Assembly: GCF_017348915.1 (NCBI RefSeq)
Contig: NZ_CP071383.1
Coordinates: 1,302,001-1,366,000 of the forward strand
Length of the DNA: 64,000 nucleotides
Direction of reading: 5' to 3'
Source of the DNA: Leclercia pneumoniae
Lineage (GTDB): Bacteria > Pseudomonadota > Gammaproteobacteria > Enterobacterales > Enterobacteriaceae
Below, piece by piece: positions 18,936-29,896 of this stretch (position 1 is its first letter; each line of letters opens with the position of its first letter). A program made the position numbers and the translations under genes. Below the pieces are notes generated by a model that saw nothing but the letters and a program-made list of their open reading frames with translations, was not told where the DNA came from and searched no databases.

Positions 18936-20003
18936 GCCCGTCGTGGCCGCTATCACCAGTAGCGGCCACAAACTTCCCCAGACAATATCCAGACTCGCGT
19001 CCTTCAGGTAGATCTGCTTGGTAATATCGGTAAAGTGACGAATAGGGTTTACCCACGTCAGATTCTGTAGCCATACCGGCATGTTCTCGACCGGCGAAAC
19101 ATACCCCGACAGCAAAATGGCGGGCATCATAAAGACAAACACCCCGATAAAGGCCTGCTGCTGCGTAGAGCAAAGCGCCGAGATCAACAGCCCAAATCCC
19201 ACCAGCGACAGACCATAGATCACCATCGTGAAGTAAAACAGCGCCAGCGACCCCGCGAAGGGGATGTGATAGGCCCAGATACCGATCCCCAGCACGATGG
19301 TCGCCTGGAACGTCGCGACAATCAGCGCCGGTACCGCTTTACCAACAAAGATTTGCCAGGTGGCCAGCGGCGAGACCAGCAGTTGGTCGAGCGTGCCCTG
19401 TTCCCGTTCACGGGCCACGGAGAGCGAAGTGACGATCATCACCCCAATGGTGGTGATCATGGCGATAAGCGACGGCACCACAAACCACTTGTAGTCGAGG
19501 TTAGGGTTATACCAGTTGCGCACCACCAGTTCGCTGTTGTTCGGTTTGGGTTTGTCCGCCATCAGCTCTTGCTGATACTCCTTCACCACCTGCTGCAGAT
19601 AGTTCGCGGCAATCTGGGCACTGTTGGAGTTCCGCCCATCCAGAATTAATTGCATAGGGGCGGTTTGCAGCCTGTCCAGGTTGCGCGAAAAATCGGCCGG
19701 GAAGCGCACCAGCAACAGCGCCTTTTGGGTATCGATGGTAGGCTGGATCTCCTGTGGGCTTTTCAGCAGCAGCACGTGAGTAAAGGCTTTAGCGCGGGCA
19801 AAGCGCTGGGTCAGCTCTACCGAATGTTTACCATTGTCTTCGTTATAGATAGCAATAGTGGCGTTGGTCACCTCCAGGGTGGCGGCGAAGGGGAATAACA
19901 GCACCTGAATGAGCACCGGTAGCACCAGAATGGCGCGGGTCTGCGGCTCACGCAGCAGCGACTGTAGCTCTTTACGAATTAACGTCCATAAACGATGAAA
20001 CAT
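18897..20003 (-). CDS. ybhR: ABC-2 type permease YbhR
   Basis: YbhR is one of the two membrane subunits of the YbhFSR exporter, which in E. coli affects resistance to tetracyclines, cefoperazone and Na+/Li+. The 368-residue protein has one N-terminal helix, a large periplasmic part (about 50-170) and a C-terminal bundle of five helices, with [14 protein letters not shown] before the bundle as usual for ABC-2 permeases. It is last in cecR-ybhGFSR, 9 bases after ybhS. Confidence 0.95.
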   Translation of the reverse strand: MFHRLWTLIRKELQSLLREPQTRAILVLPVLIQVLLFPFAATLEVTNATIAIYNEDNGKHSVELTQRFARAKAFTHVLLLKSPQEIQPTIDTQKALLLVRFPADFSRNLDRLQTAPMQLILDGRNSNSAQIAANYLQQVVKEYQQELMADKPKPNNSELVVRNWYNPNLDYKWFVVPSLIAMITTIGVMIVTSLSVAREREQGTLDQLLVSPLATWQIFVGKAVPALIVATFQATIVLGIGIWAYHIPFAGSLALFYFTMVIYGLSLVGFGLLISALCSTQQQAFIGVFVFMMPAILLSGYVSPVENMPVWLQNLTWVNPIRHFTDITKQIYLKDASLDIVWGSLWPLLVIAATTGSVAYAMFRRNIA

Positions 20004-20012
20004 GGCTGCTCC

Positions 20013-21146
20013 TTAATCCAGTCGCCGTTTCGTTTTCATCCAGGTGAGGCCGATAAACATCACCGCCGAGGCGATCAAAAACAGCAGATTGACCACCAGC
20101 ACCGCCGGAATGTTACCTGCCAGAAACAGGCTCTGTAGCGTACTCACGAAATAGCGCGCCGGAATGATATAGGTCACGGCGCGGATCACCGCCGGCATAC
20201 TGTCGATCTGGAAAATAAACCCGGACAACATAATCGAGGGTAAAAAAGCGGCATTCAGCGCCACCTGGGCAGCGTTAAACTGGTTTTGGGTGATGGTGGA
20301 GATGAGAAGCCCCATTCCCAGCGTGCTCAACAAGAAAAGCGAGGTGATAAAAAAGAGCACAATCAGCGAGCCGCGATAAGGCACCCCCAGAATAAAGACC
20401 GACACCAGCATGCAGAGCAGCATCGCCAGCATGCCGAGGAAATAGTAGGGGATGAGCTTGCACAGCAGCAGCTCCGTACGCGTGACCTCCGTGGAGAGCA
20501 GCGCCTCCATGGTGCCGCGCTCCCATTCACGGGCGATAACCAGCGACGTGAGGATGGCGCCAATCACCGTCATGATGATGGTCACCGCGCCGGGAATGAT
20601 AAAGTGCTGGCTGATGGCCGCCGGGTTAAACCAGTAGCGGGTCTGCACATCGATAAGCGGCTCAAAGGTCTCGCCCCGGTCTTCGGCACGCTGCATCTGC
20701 CAGAGCTGCCAGATCCCCTCCGCATACCCCTGCACAAAGTTGGCGGTGTTGGGCTCGCTGCCGTCGGTGATCACCTGGATCGGCGCACTGTCGCCCGGCG
20801 TGGCCATTCGGGCGGCGAAATCCACCGGGATCACAATCAGACCGCGAATACGCCCGGCCTGCATCATCTGGATCAACTGCTGGCGATTATCGCTGACGGT
20901 GGCGTCGATATAGGGTGAGCCGGTCATGGTATGGGTGAAGTCGAGCGCCTCTTCGCTCTGCTGCTCCAGTAAAATGCCCACCCGCAGCTTGCTGGAGTCG
21001 AGGTTAATGCCATAGCCGAAGATAAAAAGCAGCAGTAGCGGGATCACCATCGCAATCAGCCAGCTGCTGGGGTCGCGCACGATCTGCCGCGTCTCTTTGA
21101 TACAGAGTGCGCGCACCCGGCGCCAGGAGAGGGCGTTATGCGCCAT
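20013..21146 (-). CDS. ybhS: ABC-2 type permease YbhS
   Basis: YbhS is the partner permease of YbhR in the YbhFSR exporter. 377 residues equals E. coli; it shows an N-terminal helix, a periplasmic domain, and [21 protein letters not shown] before the C-terminal helices. Its start overlaps ybhF by 11 bases, consistent with fixed stoichiometry. Confidence 0.96.
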   Translation of the reverse strand: MAHNALSWRRVRALCIKETRQIVRDPSSWLIAMVIPLLLLFIFGYGINLDSSKLRVGILLEQQSEEALDFTHTMTGSPYIDATVSDNRQQLIQMMQAGRIRGLIVIPVDFAARMATPGDSAPIQVITDGSEPNTANFVQGYAEGIWQLWQMQRAEDRGETFEPLIDVQTRYWFNPAAISQHFIIPGAVTIIMTVIGAILTSLVIAREWERGTMEALLSTEVTRTELLLCKLIPYYFLGMLAMLLCMLVSVFILGVPYRGSLIVLFFITSLFLLSTLGMGLLISTITQNQFNAAQVALNAAFLPSIMLSGFIFQIDSMPAVIRAVTYIIPARYFVSTLQSLFLAGNIPAVLVVNLLFLIASAVMFIGLTWMKTKRRLD

Positions 21147-22875
21147 GGCCTTGCTCCTTATCCCAGTCGTTAATCAGCGTGATGAAAGCCTGCTCCATCG
21201 TCGGGTCAGGCATCGCTTCATCGGCGGCCTGCGCTTTAAGATCGTCCGGCGTACCGTGGGCAATCAGCTTGCCGCGATAGACCAGCCCAATGCGATCGCA
21301 ATACTCCGCTTCGTCCATAAAGTGGGTGGTCACCATCACCGTCACCCCTTTTTCCACCATGCTATTGATATGCAGCCAAAACTCACGGCGGGTGAGGGGA
21401 TCCACCCCCGAGGTGGGCTCATCCAGAAACAGAATGTCAGGCTCGTGCATCAGGGAGCAGGCCAGTGCCAGACGCTGCTTAAAGCCAAGGGGGAGCGCAT
21501 CGGTGGCGTGGCTGGCGATGCTTTTCAGTCCGAAGGCTTCGCTCATGCGCGCAATCTTGTCGTTCTGTGCTCGCCCCCGCAGGCCATAGACCCCGGAGAA
21601 GAAACGCAGGTTCTGCTCTACTGTCAGGTTGCCGTACAGCGAGAATTTCTGCGCCATATAGCCCAGATGCTGACGGGCCTTGCCCGAGCTGACCTTGAGA
21701 TCCATATCCAGCACCAGCGCCTTGCCGGACGTCGGCACCAGCAGGCCACACATCATCTTGAAGGTGGTGGATTTCCCAGCGCCGTTCGGCCCCAGCAGGC
21801 CAAAAATCTCTCCGCGCTTCACGGCAAAGTTAACGTCATCCGTGGCGGCGAAATCGCCAAATTTTTTGGTCAGTGATTTGGCTTCAATCACCGTCTCGCC
21901 GGGCGTGCCTTCAACCGTATGCAGAATGGCCCCAAGCGGGGACTCCTCAGTCCCCGCGCCACCCAGCAGATCGATAAACGCATCTTCAAAGCGGGGGGCG
22001 GTCTCATTCATCACAATGTCCGGCATCCCCGGGGCGCGACGAATATCCTCCGCGCTGGCCTCTTTTTTCAGGATCAAGCGTACCGATTTCCCCTGAATCA
22101 TGCCGTCGCTCACCTGGGGTAGCGTCAGGACCCGCTGCAACAGACGGCGGTTGTTTTCGTCGGGGCTGTGCAGCAGAAAGCTGCGACCGTTCATGCCGGC
22201 GGTGAGGGCAGTAGGATCGCCCTGGTAGAGCAGCTTGCCTTCGTTCATCAACAGGACATCCCGGCACTGTTCGGCCTCGTCCAGATAGGAGGTACTCCAG
22301 AGGATCAGCATGCCGTCGCCAGCCAGCTCATGCACCATCTGCCAGAGTTCACGCCGGGAGATCGGATCTACGCCCACGCCAGGCTCATCCAGTAGCAGAA
22401 CCTTCGGCTCGCCTACTAGGGTGCAGGCCAGCCCCAGTTTCTGCTTCATCCCGCCGGAGAGCTTGCCCGCCAGCCGCCCGGTAAAAGGCCCCAGCGCGGT
22501 AAACTCCAGCAGCCGCTGGAAGGTTTTTTGCCGGGTTTCGCCGGTGACGCTGCGCAGGTCGGCATAGAGGGTCAGGTTTTCCATCACGGTCAGATCTTCA
22601 TACAGCCCGAATTTTTGCGGCATATAGCCCAGTAAGGCGTGCAGGGCGCGATCGTCTTCGATGGGATCTAACCCCAGTACCCGCGCCTGCCCGTCGTCGG
22701 GCTTGAGCAGCCCGGCGAGCATACGCATCAGGGTTGTCTTTCCGGCACCGTCCGGGCCGACAAGCCCGGTCACGTAGCCCTTTTGCAGGGTACAGTTCAG
22801 GGGCGCCACGGCCGGGCGGTCCATTCCGGGAAACGTCTTCAGCAGTCCTGTGAGTTCAATAACCGCATCATTCAT
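21136..22875 (-). CDS. ybhF: Double-ATPase ABC subunit YbhF
   Basis: YbhF carries two complete nucleotide-binding domains in one chain: Walker [10 protein letters not shown] (40-48) with [12 protein letters not shown] and LLLDEPG, then Walker [10 protein letters not shown] with a second site whose signature is [12 protein letters not shown] and Walker B LFLDEPT. The second signature (LGFKQ in place of SGGxQ) is the same in E. coli, so it is a family trait. The 579-residue start at MNDAVIEL is preferred to one 4 codons upstream because it matches E. coli (578). It energises the YbhS/YbhR permeases. Confidence 0.96.
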   Translation of the reverse strand: MNDAVIELTGLLKTFPGMDRPAVAPLNCTLQKGYVTGLVGPDGAGKTTLMRMLAGLLKPDDGQARVLGLDPIEDDRALHALLGYMPQKFGLYEDLTVMENLTLYADLRSVTGETRQKTFQRLLEFTALGPFTGRLAGKLSGGMKQKLGLACTLVGEPKVLLLDEPGVGVDPISRRELWQMVHELAGDGMLILWSTSYLDEAEQCRDVLLMNEGKLLYQGDPTALTAGMNGRSFLLHSPDENNRRLLQRVLTLPQVSDGMIQGKSVRLILKKEASAEDIRRAPGMPDIVMNETAPRFEDAFIDLLGGAGTEESPLGAILHTVEGTPGETVIEAKSLTKKFGDFAATDDVNFAVKRGEIFGLLGPNGAGKSTTFKMMCGLLVPTSGKALVLDMDLKVSSGKARQHLGYMAQKFSLYGNLTVEQNLRFFSGVYGLRGRAQNDKIARMSEAFGLKSIASHATDALPLGFKQRLALACSLMHEPDILFLDEPTSGVDPLTRREFWLHINSMVEKGVTVMVTTHFMDEAEYCDRIGLVYRGKLIAHGTPDDLKAQAADEAMPDPTMEQAFITLINDWDKEQGHGA

Positions 22876-23866
22876 GACCATCCCCATCGTTGAGCGTAAC
22901 GGTCACCGGCATCCCCTGGCGCAGGGCGTCGTCGGCATCGGTCACGATAATGCGTAGGCGATACACCAGGTCAGTACGCAGATCCGGCGTTTCGACGGTT
23001 TTTGGCGTAAATTCAGCGGTGGGCGAGACGAAGCCCACTTTACCGTGATAAGGCTTATCCGGGCGGCCATCCGTGTAGAGCAGCAGCTCGCGCCCCGGCT
23101 GCATCTGACCCAGGTTGGGTTCATCAATATAAGCGCGCACCCATACCGGGCGAGTCAGGGAGAGGGTCAACACCGTGCTGCCGGCGTTAAGCATGCTGCC
23201 CGGCTCGACGGCGCGGGTCATCAGCGTGCCGTTTGCGGGGGCGGTAAGGGTGGTATCACGCAGATCCAGTTCGGCCTGCGCCAGCTGGGCCTGAGCCTGT
23301 TCAAGGCTGGCTTTTGCCTGGGCGATATCCTGCGGGCGGTTACCGGTGCGATATTGACTTAACTTATCCTGCGCCGATTTCAGCGTGGCCTGGGCCTGGT
23401 CGCGGGAGGAGCGGGCATTTTCCAGATCGTTAGCGGAAATTGTCCGGCTGCCCCACAGCCCTTGCTGGCGTTGATAGAACTTCTGCGCATAGTCATAAGC
23501 CGCCTGCGCCTGTTTCACCGCTGCGGCGGCCTGCGCCACCTCTTCTTCGCGATAGCCCGCCTGCATCAGGTCATATTGCGCCTGCGCAACGGAGACGCCC
23601 GCTTTGGCCTGCAGCAGTGCATTTTCAAACGGCGCTTTATCCAGCTGTCCCAGCGTCTGCCCGGTGGTGATGGCATCGCCTTCATCTACCGTTAACGACG
23701 CCAGCCGCCCCCCCACGCGGAAACTCATATTAACGGTACGAATATCCACATTACCGTACAGGGTCAGCCCTTTATCCTGATGGCCCTGATACCAGAGCCA
23801 GCCTCCCGTCACGATGGCAACCAGCGCCAGCGCGGCCAGGATAACAACCACGGGTTTTTTCATCAC
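22868..23866 (-). CDS. ybhG: HlyD-like membrane fusion protein YbhG
   Basis: YbhG is the periplasmic adaptor of the YbhFSR exporter. It has an N-terminal anchor helix (about 6-26), lipoyl-like halves ([15 protein letters not shown]; later [19 protein letters not shown]) and a long Ala/Gln-rich coiled-coil hairpin (about 80-205). 332 residues equals E. coli. Its start overlaps the cecR stop by 4 bases and its end overlaps ybhF by 8, so the five genes form one operon. Confidence 0.96.
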   Translation of the reverse strand: MMKKPVVVILAALALVAIVTGGWLWYQGHQDKGLTLYGNVDIRTVNMSFRVGGRLASLTVDEGDAITTGQTLGQLDKAPFENALLQAKAGVSVAQAQYDLMQAGYREEEVAQAAAAVKQAQAAYDYAQKFYQRQQGLWGSRTISANDLENARSSRDQAQATLKSAQDKLSQYRTGNRPQDIAQAKASLEQAQAQLAQAELDLRDTTLTAPANGTLMTRAVEPGSMLNAGSTVLTLSLTRPVWVRAYIDEPNLGQMQPGRELLLYTDGRPDKPYHGKVGFVSPTAEFTPKTVETPDLRTDLVYRLRIIVTDADDALRQGMPVTVTLNDGDGHE

Positions 23867-24537
23867 TCCGGACTCCTTTGCGTTAATCCCTCTAAAACGA
23901 GATCGATATGGCAGCTCACGACCTGAAAAATTTGCTCTGCCCGCTCTTCATCAAAATGACTCCAGCCTGCGCGCAGCAGGATGGTCTCGCGCCCGAGGCG
24001 AAAGGCGAGGATCTCGCCCAGCAGCGCATGGGTGTGCAAAATGGTTTGAGTATCCTCCGCTGCGCGCCCGGTATAGGCGGCAATCAGCCGGGTCAAATGA
24101 CTGTGCATCGGGGCGATAACCTGGTCATGCACGTGCTGATACGCCGAGGTGGGGGAGAGCTGCTCGCGGGAAATAAATTTACTGAGGTTCAGCGTGTCGT
24201 CGTGGGTCAGCAGCTGGATCATGTTCCTGGCCGCCTGCAGGATCAGGGCGCGCACCGCGCTTTTATCCGGCACGGGTTGCGCAAGCAGGGTTGTCGCGGC
24301 CTCCACATGCGGGCGGAAATGGGTGCCAATAAAATCGGCGATCCACTGGGCGCAGGCGAGGTACAGATCCTCTTTTGAGCCAAAATAGTAGGTGATGGCG
24401 GCGATGTTCTGCCCCGCCTGTGCGGCGATATCGCGAGTGGTAGCATGCAGGCCATACTCGCCAAACTGGGAGAGTGCAGCGGCAATCAGCTGGCTGCGGG
24501 CTTGTTCGCCTTTACTGGTGGTGGGGATTGTATTCAT
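23863..24537 (-). CDS. cecR: TetR-family regulator CecR
   Basis: CecR (formerly YbiH) represses its own operon and, in E. coli, affects rhlE; it takes part in control of cefoperazone and chloramphenicol sensitivity. The N-terminal HTH is [28 protein letters not shown], followed by a helical ligand domain. 224 residues against 223 in E. coli. It opens cecR-ybhG-ybhF-ybhS-ybhR, and a perfect palindrome lies just upstream of its start. Confidence 0.95.
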   Translation of the reverse strand: MNTIPTTSKGEQARSQLIAAALSQFGEYGLHATTRDIAAQAGQNIAAITYYFGSKEDLYLACAQWIADFIGTHFRPHVEAATTLLAQPVPDKSAVRALILQAARNMIQLLTHDDTLNLSKFISREQLSPTSAYQHVHDQVIAPMHSHLTRLIAAYTGRAAEDTQTILHTHALLGEILAFRLGRETILLRAGWSHFDEERAEQIFQVVSCHIDLVLEGLTQRSPE

Positions 24538-24552
24538 CGTCGCGCCAAAAAA

Positions 24553-24572
24553 TTAATCAATCGATTGATTAA
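24553..24572. promoter_or_regulatory. Probable CecR operator
   Basis: TTAATCAATCGATTGATTAA is a perfect 20-base palindrome 15 bases upstream of the cecR start, in the cecR-rhlE intergenic region. Its symmetry and place fit a TetR dimer site giving autorepression and possibly control of rhlE. Confidence 0.8.
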
Positions 24573-24769
24573 CTTTATGGTTAAATTTTCGCCTTGTCCA
24601 GCCGGCCGGAGATTTATTTTGTCATGCCCGCCGTCAGGGATATTTTATGCGCCAAGTCACAAAATCTGCTACACTCCGCAGCTTCGTGACATTGTGGTTT
24701 TTGTCCTGTCTATTCGTCTTATCTCCCTGAAAACTACACCTGTGACGGTCGGGGCGGTTCGGAGTTGTT

Positions 24770-26116
24770 ATGTCTTTTGATACCCTTGGCCTGAATCCTG
24801 ATATTCTGCGCGCCGTCGCAGAGCAGGGCTATCGCGAACCTACCCCTATTCAGCAGAAGGCGATCCCCGCCGTGCTGCAAGGCCGTGACCTGATGGCGAG
24901 CGCCCAGACCGGTACCGGTAAAACCGCAGGCTTTACGCTGCCGCTGCTGCAACGTCTGATCGAGAATCAGCCGCATGCGAAAGGCCGCCGTCCGGTTCGT
25001 GCCCTGATTCTGACCCCAACCCGTGAGCTTGCTGCTCAGGTGGGCGAGAACGTCCGTGAATACAGCCGCTATCTGAATATTCGCTCGCTGGTGGTCTTCG
25101 GCGGCGTGAGCATTAATCCGCAGATGATGAAACTGCGTGGCGGCGTGGATGTGCTGGTGGCAACGCCGGGCCGTCTGCTCGATCTGGAACACCAGAATGC
25201 GCTGAAGCTGGATAGCGTAGAGATTCTGGTGCTGGACGAAGCCGACCGTATGCTGGATATGGGCTTTATCCACGACATCCGCCGCGTACTGGCTAAACTG
25301 CCGGCGCGTCGTCAGAACCTCCTCTTCTCTGCGACCTTCTCGGATGAGATCAAATCGCTGGCAGAAAAACTGCTTCACAACCCGCTGGAAGTGGAAGTGG
25401 CGCGTCGTAACACTGCGTCTGAGCAAGTGACCCAGTATGTGCACTTTGTTGATAAGAAGCGTAAACGCGAGCTGCTCTCCCAGATGATCGGTCAGGGCAA
25501 CTGGCAGCAGGTGCTGGTCTTTACCCGCACCAAGCACGGTGCCAACCATCTGGCAGAACAGCTGAACAAAGACGGCATTCGCAGTGCGGCGATCCACGGC
25601 AATAAGAGCCAGGGGGCACGTACCCGCGCGCTGGCCGACTTTAAATCGGGTGACATCCGCGTACTGGTCGCCACCGATATCGCCGCCCGTGGTCTGGATA
25701 TCGAAGAGCTGCCGCACGTAGTGAACTACGAGCTGCCGAACGTGCCAGAAGATTACGTTCACCGTATTGGCCGTACCGGCCGTGCTGCCGCCACGGGTCA
25801 AGCGCTGTCGCTGGTCTGCGTCGATGAGCATAAGCTGCTGCGCGATATTGAGCGCCTGCTGAAGAAAGAGATCCCGCGCATCCAGACTCCAGGTTATGAA
25901 GTGGATCCCTCTATCAAAGCCGAACCGATCCAGAACGGTCGCCAGGGCGGTGGACGCGGGCAAGGCGGAGGCGGCCGTGGTCAACAGCAGCCGCGCCGTA
26001 CTGAAGGGGCAGCCGCTAAGCCTGCCAGCAAACCGCCGCGCCGTGATGGCGAAGGCAAGCCCGCCGGAGAAGGGCAGCGCCGTCGCCGTCCGCGTAAACC
26101 GGCGGCAGGACAGTAA
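24770..26116 (+). CDS. rhlE: ATP-dependent RNA helicase RhlE
   Basis: RhlE is a DEAD-box RNA helicase linked to ribosome assembly and RNA turnover. In order: Q motif [33 protein letters not shown] (156-159), SAT, ARGLDI and HRIGRTGR. The last 75 residues are a Gly/Arg/Lys-rich basic tail that binds RNA. 448 residues is normal. Divergent from cecR. A long open frame on the opposite strand is a shadow of this GC-rich coding region. Confidence 0.97.
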   Translation: MSFDTLGLNPDILRAVAEQGYREPTPIQQKAIPAVLQGRDLMASAQTGTGKTAGFTLPLLQRLIENQPHAKGRRPVRALILTPTRELAAQVGENVREYSRYLNIRSLVVFGGVSINPQMMKLRGGVDVLVATPGRLLDLEHQNALKLDSVEILVLDEADRMLDMGFIHDIRRVLAKLPARRQNLLFSATFSDEIKSLAEKLLHNPLEVEVARRNTASEQVTQYVHFVDKKRKRELLSQMIGQGNWQQVLVFTRTKHGANHLAEQLNKDGIRSAAIHGNKSQGARTRALADFKSGDIRVLVATDIAARGLDIEELPHVVNYELPNVPEDYVHRIGRTGRAAATGQALSLVCVDEHKLLRDIERLLKKEIPRIQTPGYEVDPSIKAEPIQNGRQGGGRGQGGGGRGQQQPRRTEGAAAKPASKPPRRDGEGKPAGEGQRRRRPRKPAAGQ

Positions 26117-26121
26117 TCTGG

Positions 26122-26153
26122 AAGCCCGGCCGTAGAGCCGGGCTTTTTTTTTT
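26122..26153 (+). terminator. rhlE terminator
   Basis: AAGCCCGGC, a 5-base loop region and GCCGGGCTT followed by nine T residues make a strong intrinsic terminator just after rhlE. Confidence 0.93.
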
Positions 26154-26179
26154 GCCGCTGGCAGGTGAACGTGCCACAA

Positions 26180-26199
26180 TAGTGGCTGTTTATACAGTA
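26180..26199. promoter_or_regulatory. LexA (SOS) box of dinG
   Basis: TAGTGGCTGTTTATACAGTA differs by one base from the E. coli dinG operator as I recall it, and ends 14 bases before the dinG start. The left arm is imperfect and the right arm is consensus, as expected for a weak SOS box. Confidence 0.85.
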
Positions 26200-26213
26200 T
26201 TTCAGGTTCCCCG

Positions 26214-28391
26214 ATGGCTTTAACCGCTGCGCTAAAAGCGCAAATTGCCGCCTGGTATAAGGCGCTGCAACAGCAGATACCCGACTTTATTCCCCGAGCA
26301 CCGCAGCGGCAAATGATTGCCGATGTGGCGAAGACGCTTGCGGGCGACGAGGGCCGGCATCTGGCGATTGAAGCCCCAACCGGCGTCGGGAAAACCCTCT
26401 CATATCTCATTCCGGGTATCGCCATTGCCCGTGAAGAGCAAAAAACGCTGGTGGTCAGTACCGCCAACGTAGCCTTGCAGGATCAAATCTTCAGCAAAGA
26501 CCTGCCTCTGCTGCGCAAAATTATTCCTGAGCTGCGCTTTACTGCCGCCTTTGGGCGTGGGCGCTATGTCTGCCCGCGTAACCTGACGGCCCTCGCCAGC
26601 AGCGAAGCCACGCAGCAGGATCTGCTGGCCTTTCTGGATGACGAACTGACCCCGAATAATAAGGCCGAGCAGGAGCAGTGTGCGAAACTGAAAGGCGATC
26701 TCGACAGCTACAAGTGGGATGGCCTGCGGGATCATACCGATCAGGCCATCAGCGATGATCTCTGGCGGCGTTTAAGCACCGACAAAGCCAGCTGTCTGAA
26801 CCGCAACTGCCACTACTACCGCGAGTGCCCGTTCTTTGTCGCCCGGCGTGCAATTCAGGAAGCAGAGGTCGTTGTGGCTAACCACGCGCTGGTAATGGCG
26901 GCGCTGGAGAGCGAAGCCGTTCTGCCGGAGCCGAAGAACCTGCTGCTGGTGCTGGATGAAGGACATCATCTGCCGGACGTGGCGCGTGATGCGCTGGAGA
27001 TGAGCGCCGAGATCACCGCCCCGTGGTTTCGCTTGCAGCTGGATCTGTTCTGCAAGCTGGTTGCCACCTGCATGGAGCAGTTCCGTCCAAAAACGATCCC
27101 GCCGCTGGCGGTGCCGGAACGGCTCAGCGAGCACTGCGAAACGGTCTACACCCACATCGCTTCCCTGAATAACATTCTCGATCTTTATCTTCCGGCAACC
27201 CAGCAGGCCGAACACCGCTTCGCCATGGGGGAACTGCCGCAGGAGATCATGGCGATTTGCCAGGAGCTGGCGAAGTTGCTGGAAAAACTGCGCGGGCTGG
27301 CAGAGCTGTTTTTAAACGATCTGAGCGAGAAGACCGGCAGCCACGACGTGGTGCGTCTGCACCGGGTGTTATTACAGATGAACCGCGCGCTGGGGATGTT
27401 CGAGGGGCAGAGCAAACTGTGGCGGCTGGCCTCTATGGTTCAGGCCTCCGGCGCCCCGGTGACCAAATGGGCGACCCGCGACGTTCGCGACGGACAGATT
27501 CACCTCTTCTTCCACTGCGTGGGGATCCGCGTTAGCGATCAGCTGGAAAAGCTGCTCTGGCGCAGCGTACCGCATGTGGTGGTCACCTCGGCCACCCTGC
27601 GCTCGCTTAACAGCTTCTCGCGTCTGCAGGAGATGAGCGGCCTGAGAGAGAAAGCGGGAGATCGTTTCGTGGCGCTCGATTCGCCCTTCAACCACTGCGA
27701 GCAGGGTAAAATTGTTATTCCGCGTATGCAGTATGAACCGCTGATCGATAACGAAGAGCAGCACATCGCCGAGATGGCCGCCTTCTTCCGTGAGCAGCTC
27801 GAAAGCAAAAAATATCCCGGCATGCTGGTGCTGTTTGCCAGCGGCCGCGCCATGCAGCGTTTTCTGGAAGAAGTGCCCGATCTCCGCCTGCTGCTGCTGG
27901 TACAGGGCGACCAGCCCCGCTACCGGCTGGTGGAACTGCACCGCAAGCGGATAGAAAACGGCGAGCGGAGCGTGCTGGTGGGGTTGCAGTCCTTTGCCGA
28001 AGGGCTGGATCTGAAAGGGGATTACCTCACCCAGGTGCATATTCATAAGATTGCGTTCCCGCCGATCGACAGCCCGGTGGTGATTACCGAAGGGGAGTGG
28101 CTCAAGAGCCTGAACCGCTACCCGTTTGAAGTCCAAAGCTTGCCTGCAGCGTCGTTTAATCTGATTCAGCAGGTGGGGCGTCTGATCCGTAGCCACGGCT
28201 GCTGGGGGGAAGTGGTTATCTATGACAAACGCCTGCTGAGTAAAAATTACGGCCAGCGATTGCTGAACGCGCTGCCTGTTTTCCCTATTGAGCAGCCTGA
28301 CGTGCCGCCGGTAAAAAAACGCCCGACAAAACTGACCGTCGGGCGTAAAAGGAGCATCCGTGCTAAGGGGCGCAGTCCTACTGGTAAGTGA
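26214..28391 (+). CDS. dinG: ATP-dependent DNA helicase DinG, altered C-terminus
   Basis: DinG is an SOS-induced 5'-to-3' superfamily 2 helicase of the XPD type that resolves R-loops and G-quadruplexes. Walker A is EAPTGVGKT (Lys60), motif II is DEGH, and the [4Fe-4S] cysteines Cys120 and the CLNRNCHYYREC group (about 194, 199 and 205) are intact. It has 725 residues against 716 in E. coli. Up to FPIEQPDVPP it follows the E. coli protein, then the tail KKRPTKLTVGRKRSIRAKGRS differs; this part lies over the terminator of the opposite-strand fimbrial operon and overlaps its last gene by 14 bases. Confidence 0.95.
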   Translation: MALTAALKAQIAAWYKALQQQIPDFIPRAPQRQMIADVAKTLAGDEGRHLAIEAPTGVGKTLSYLIPGIAIAREEQKTLVVSTANVALQDQIFSKDLPLLRKIIPELRFTAAFGRGRYVCPRNLTALASSEATQQDLLAFLDDELTPNNKAEQEQCAKLKGDLDSYKWDGLRDHTDQAISDDLWRRLSTDKASCLNRNCHYYRECPFFVARRAIQEAEVVVANHALVMAALESEAVLPEPKNLLLVLDEGHHLPDVARDALEMSAEITAPWFRLQLDLFCKLVATCMEQFRPKTIPPLAVPERLSEHCETVYTHIASLNNILDLYLPATQQAEHRFAMGELPQEIMAICQELAKLLEKLRGLAELFLNDLSEKTGSHDVVRLHRVLLQMNRALGMFEGQSKLWRLASMVQASGAPVTKWATRDVRDGQIHLFFHCVGIRVSDQLEKLLWRSVPHVVVTSATLRSLNSFSRLQEMSGLREKAGDRFVALDSPFNHCEQGKIVIPRMQYEPLIDNEEQHIAEMAAFFREQLESKKYPGMLVLFASGRAMQRFLEEVPDLRLLLLVQGDQPRYRLVELHRKRIENGERSVLVGLQSFAEGLDLKGDYLTQVHIHKIAFPPIDSPVVITEGEWLKSLNRYPFEVQSLPAASFNLIQQVGRLIRSHGCWGEVVIYDKRLLSKNYGQRLLNALPVFPIEQPDVPPVKKRPTKLTVGRKRSIRAKGRSPTGK
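28313..28345 (-). terminator. Terminator of the fimbrial operon, inside the dinG 3' end
   Basis: On the minus strand CGCCCGAC, a 10-base loop and GTCGGGCG are followed by seven T residues, a standard intrinsic terminator 33 bases after the last fimbrial gene. The same bases encode the altered C-terminal tail of DinG on the plus strand. Confidence 0.85.
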
Positions 28392-28881
28392 ATGTCACCT
28401 GCACCACGCTGCTGAAGGTGCCGGCGGTGACGGGCAACGATGTGGTGTAATAGCGGGCCGCGAGCGGAAAGGTCGCGGAGTGGTCGGTCTGGTCGATCAG
28501 CACGTTAAAGCTTGCCTGCGGGGCAATGAACATATTGTCCTGCGGGTCTGCAAGCTCCAGGGCCAGACCTTTGGCGCTGCCCATATTGGCGAATTTGGTG
28601 GGGTGTTGGCTGTCCGCCTGCCCGTAAAAAAAAGCGTTCGCCAGCGTGAGGGTTTTCGGGCAATGGGTCACCTTCAGGGTAAAATCCTTCCACACGCCGG
28701 TATCCCCCACATCTTTGAAATTACTGGATGCCGCCTGGCCTAAATCAACGGTTAACGCTTTGCTGGCGCTATCAACGGTGCAGGTATTGGCATAGATATT
28801 CCCCACCATCTGCACCTGGATCTCCTCAGCATAACTCTGCGCCATTAGCGCGGCTGTCAGCAGAAAAATACGTGTTTTCAT
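28378..28881 (-). CDS. Fimbrial minor subunit
   Basis: The product is a secreted pilin-like protein: signal peptide ending near MAQSYA/EE, a pair of cysteines (NTCTVD and THCPK) as in type 1 pilins, and the C-terminal alternating strand ending TFTYQ, which is the chaperone-binding beta-zipper with penultimate Tyr. About 167 residues. Two adjacent ATG codons are possible; the second is chosen because GGTGAT lies at a better distance. It is the last gene of the operon and begins 5 bases after the adhesin gene stop. It may be an adaptor, a terminator or a minor shaft subunit. Confidence 0.82.
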   Translation of the reverse strand: MKTRIFLLTAALMAQSYAEEIQVQMVGNIYANTCTVDSASKALTVDLGQAASSNFKDVGDTGVWKDFTLKVTHCPKTLTLANAFFYGQADSQHPTKFANMGSAKGLALELADPQDNMFIAPQASFNVLIDQTDHSATFPLAARYYTTSLPVTAGTFSSVVQVTFTYQ

Positions 28882-28886
28882 CATTA

Positions 28887-29876
28887 TCACCGGTAGGCGA
28901 GCGTAATGGTCGCAACGGTGTTGGCCGGGCCGGGCGTGACCTCGTCGCGGGTCTGGATGTAGCGAACCTGGAAGGGAATATCCAGCGTCTGATTCTCGAT
29001 CGCCTCGCCCTGGGTAGGGACATACTGATTGAAGGTGGCGATATGATCGTCAAACAGCATTCTTACGCCGACCCCTGTGGCCATCCCGTTTTCCGGGGTG
29101 AGTTTGAGTACGCCGTCGAGACCCGGTTCATAGCCGTTGGCGCTGGTAATTTTGATCTCTGGCTGTACCGTTGAAGTACAGTTAACGGTGGCATTAAACG
29201 TTTTCGCCGGGGTAGAAAGGGTACCCACCCCGGTAAAGTCGCTGATGGGGAAATCCCCGAGGTTAACGGTCAGGTTTTTTGGCGATACGGAACAGGTGAC
29301 GATGTTGAGATTGACGTTGCCGGCATAGGCGATGGAGTTGGGGCTACCGATCCCGTCGTGACCGTAAACGCCAAGCCCGAACTTGGTCTGGCTTTGCTGT
29401 AGCGTACCCGACACCACCTTCATGCTCGTTTTAATGAGCTGAAGCGAAAGGTTAAAATCAAAGCTGGCGTTCCCGTCGGTTGATACATAGCTGATGGGCG
29501 TACTGCGCGAGTCGCAATAGACGCCGCCTGCGCCGGTAATACGCTGCCCTTTATCGTTCACCAGGGCGACGCCAATGCCTTCCACGCCAGATTCATACAC
29601 TCCCGCCATGCCGGATATTTCACTGCCGGTACCGTAATAGCAGGCGACAATCTCCATCCCCCCCTCAAGGCCGTTGTCACAATGACCGGCTATATGCACG
29701 GACTGGTCAGTCCCCGGGATCGTCGATCCGACGGGGAGCGTCGTGGGCACGGAAATCGACGAAATATTAATTTGCTTCGGCATATCCGACGAGAGACAGG
29801 CCGCTTTGGCATGCGGCATAATGAGTGCGCCGGTGACCAGAACGAGTAACAAAAGGCACTGTTTAACAAGCTGCAT
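28887..29876 (-). CDS. Two-domain fimbrial tip adhesin (putative)
   Basis: The 329-residue protein has a signal peptide (cleaved after PHAKA), an N-terminal lectin-like region of about 165 residues with several cysteines (AACLSS, GHCDNG, VACYYG, VYCDSR), then a pilin domain beginning near NLNIVTCSVSPK and ending in ATITLAYR, the donor-strand-accepting form. That two-part plan is the FimH/PapG-type tip adhesin. The N-terminal region is not similar to any receptor-binding domain I recognise, so the ligand is unknown. The ATG at 29876 is chosen because GAAGG precedes it; a GTG 10 codons upstream lies inside the usher gene. Confidence 0.75.
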   Translation of the reverse strand: MQLVKQCLLLLVLVTGALIMPHAKAACLSSDMPKQINISSISVPTTLPVGSTIPGTDQSVHIAGHCDNGLEGGMEIVACYYGTGSEISGMAGVYESGVEGIGVALVNDKGQRITGAGGVYCDSRSTPISYVSTDGNASFDFNLSLQLIKTSMKVVSGTLQQSQTKFGLGVYGHDGIGSPNSIAYAGNVNLNIVTCSVSPKNLTVNLGDFPISDFTGVGTLSTPAKTFNATVNCTSTVQPEIKITSANGYEPGLDGVLKLTPENGMATGVGVRMLFDDHIATFNQYVPTQGEAIENQTLDIPFQVRYIQTRDEVTPGPANTVATITLAYR

Positions 29877-29896
29877 AATCAAACCTTCAGGGTAAT

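Noticed and set aside
24734..26467. A 577-residue open frame antisense to rhlE
   Set aside because: It mirrors rhlE codon structure, spans the rhlE promoter, terminator and dinG start, and shows no protein family motifs.
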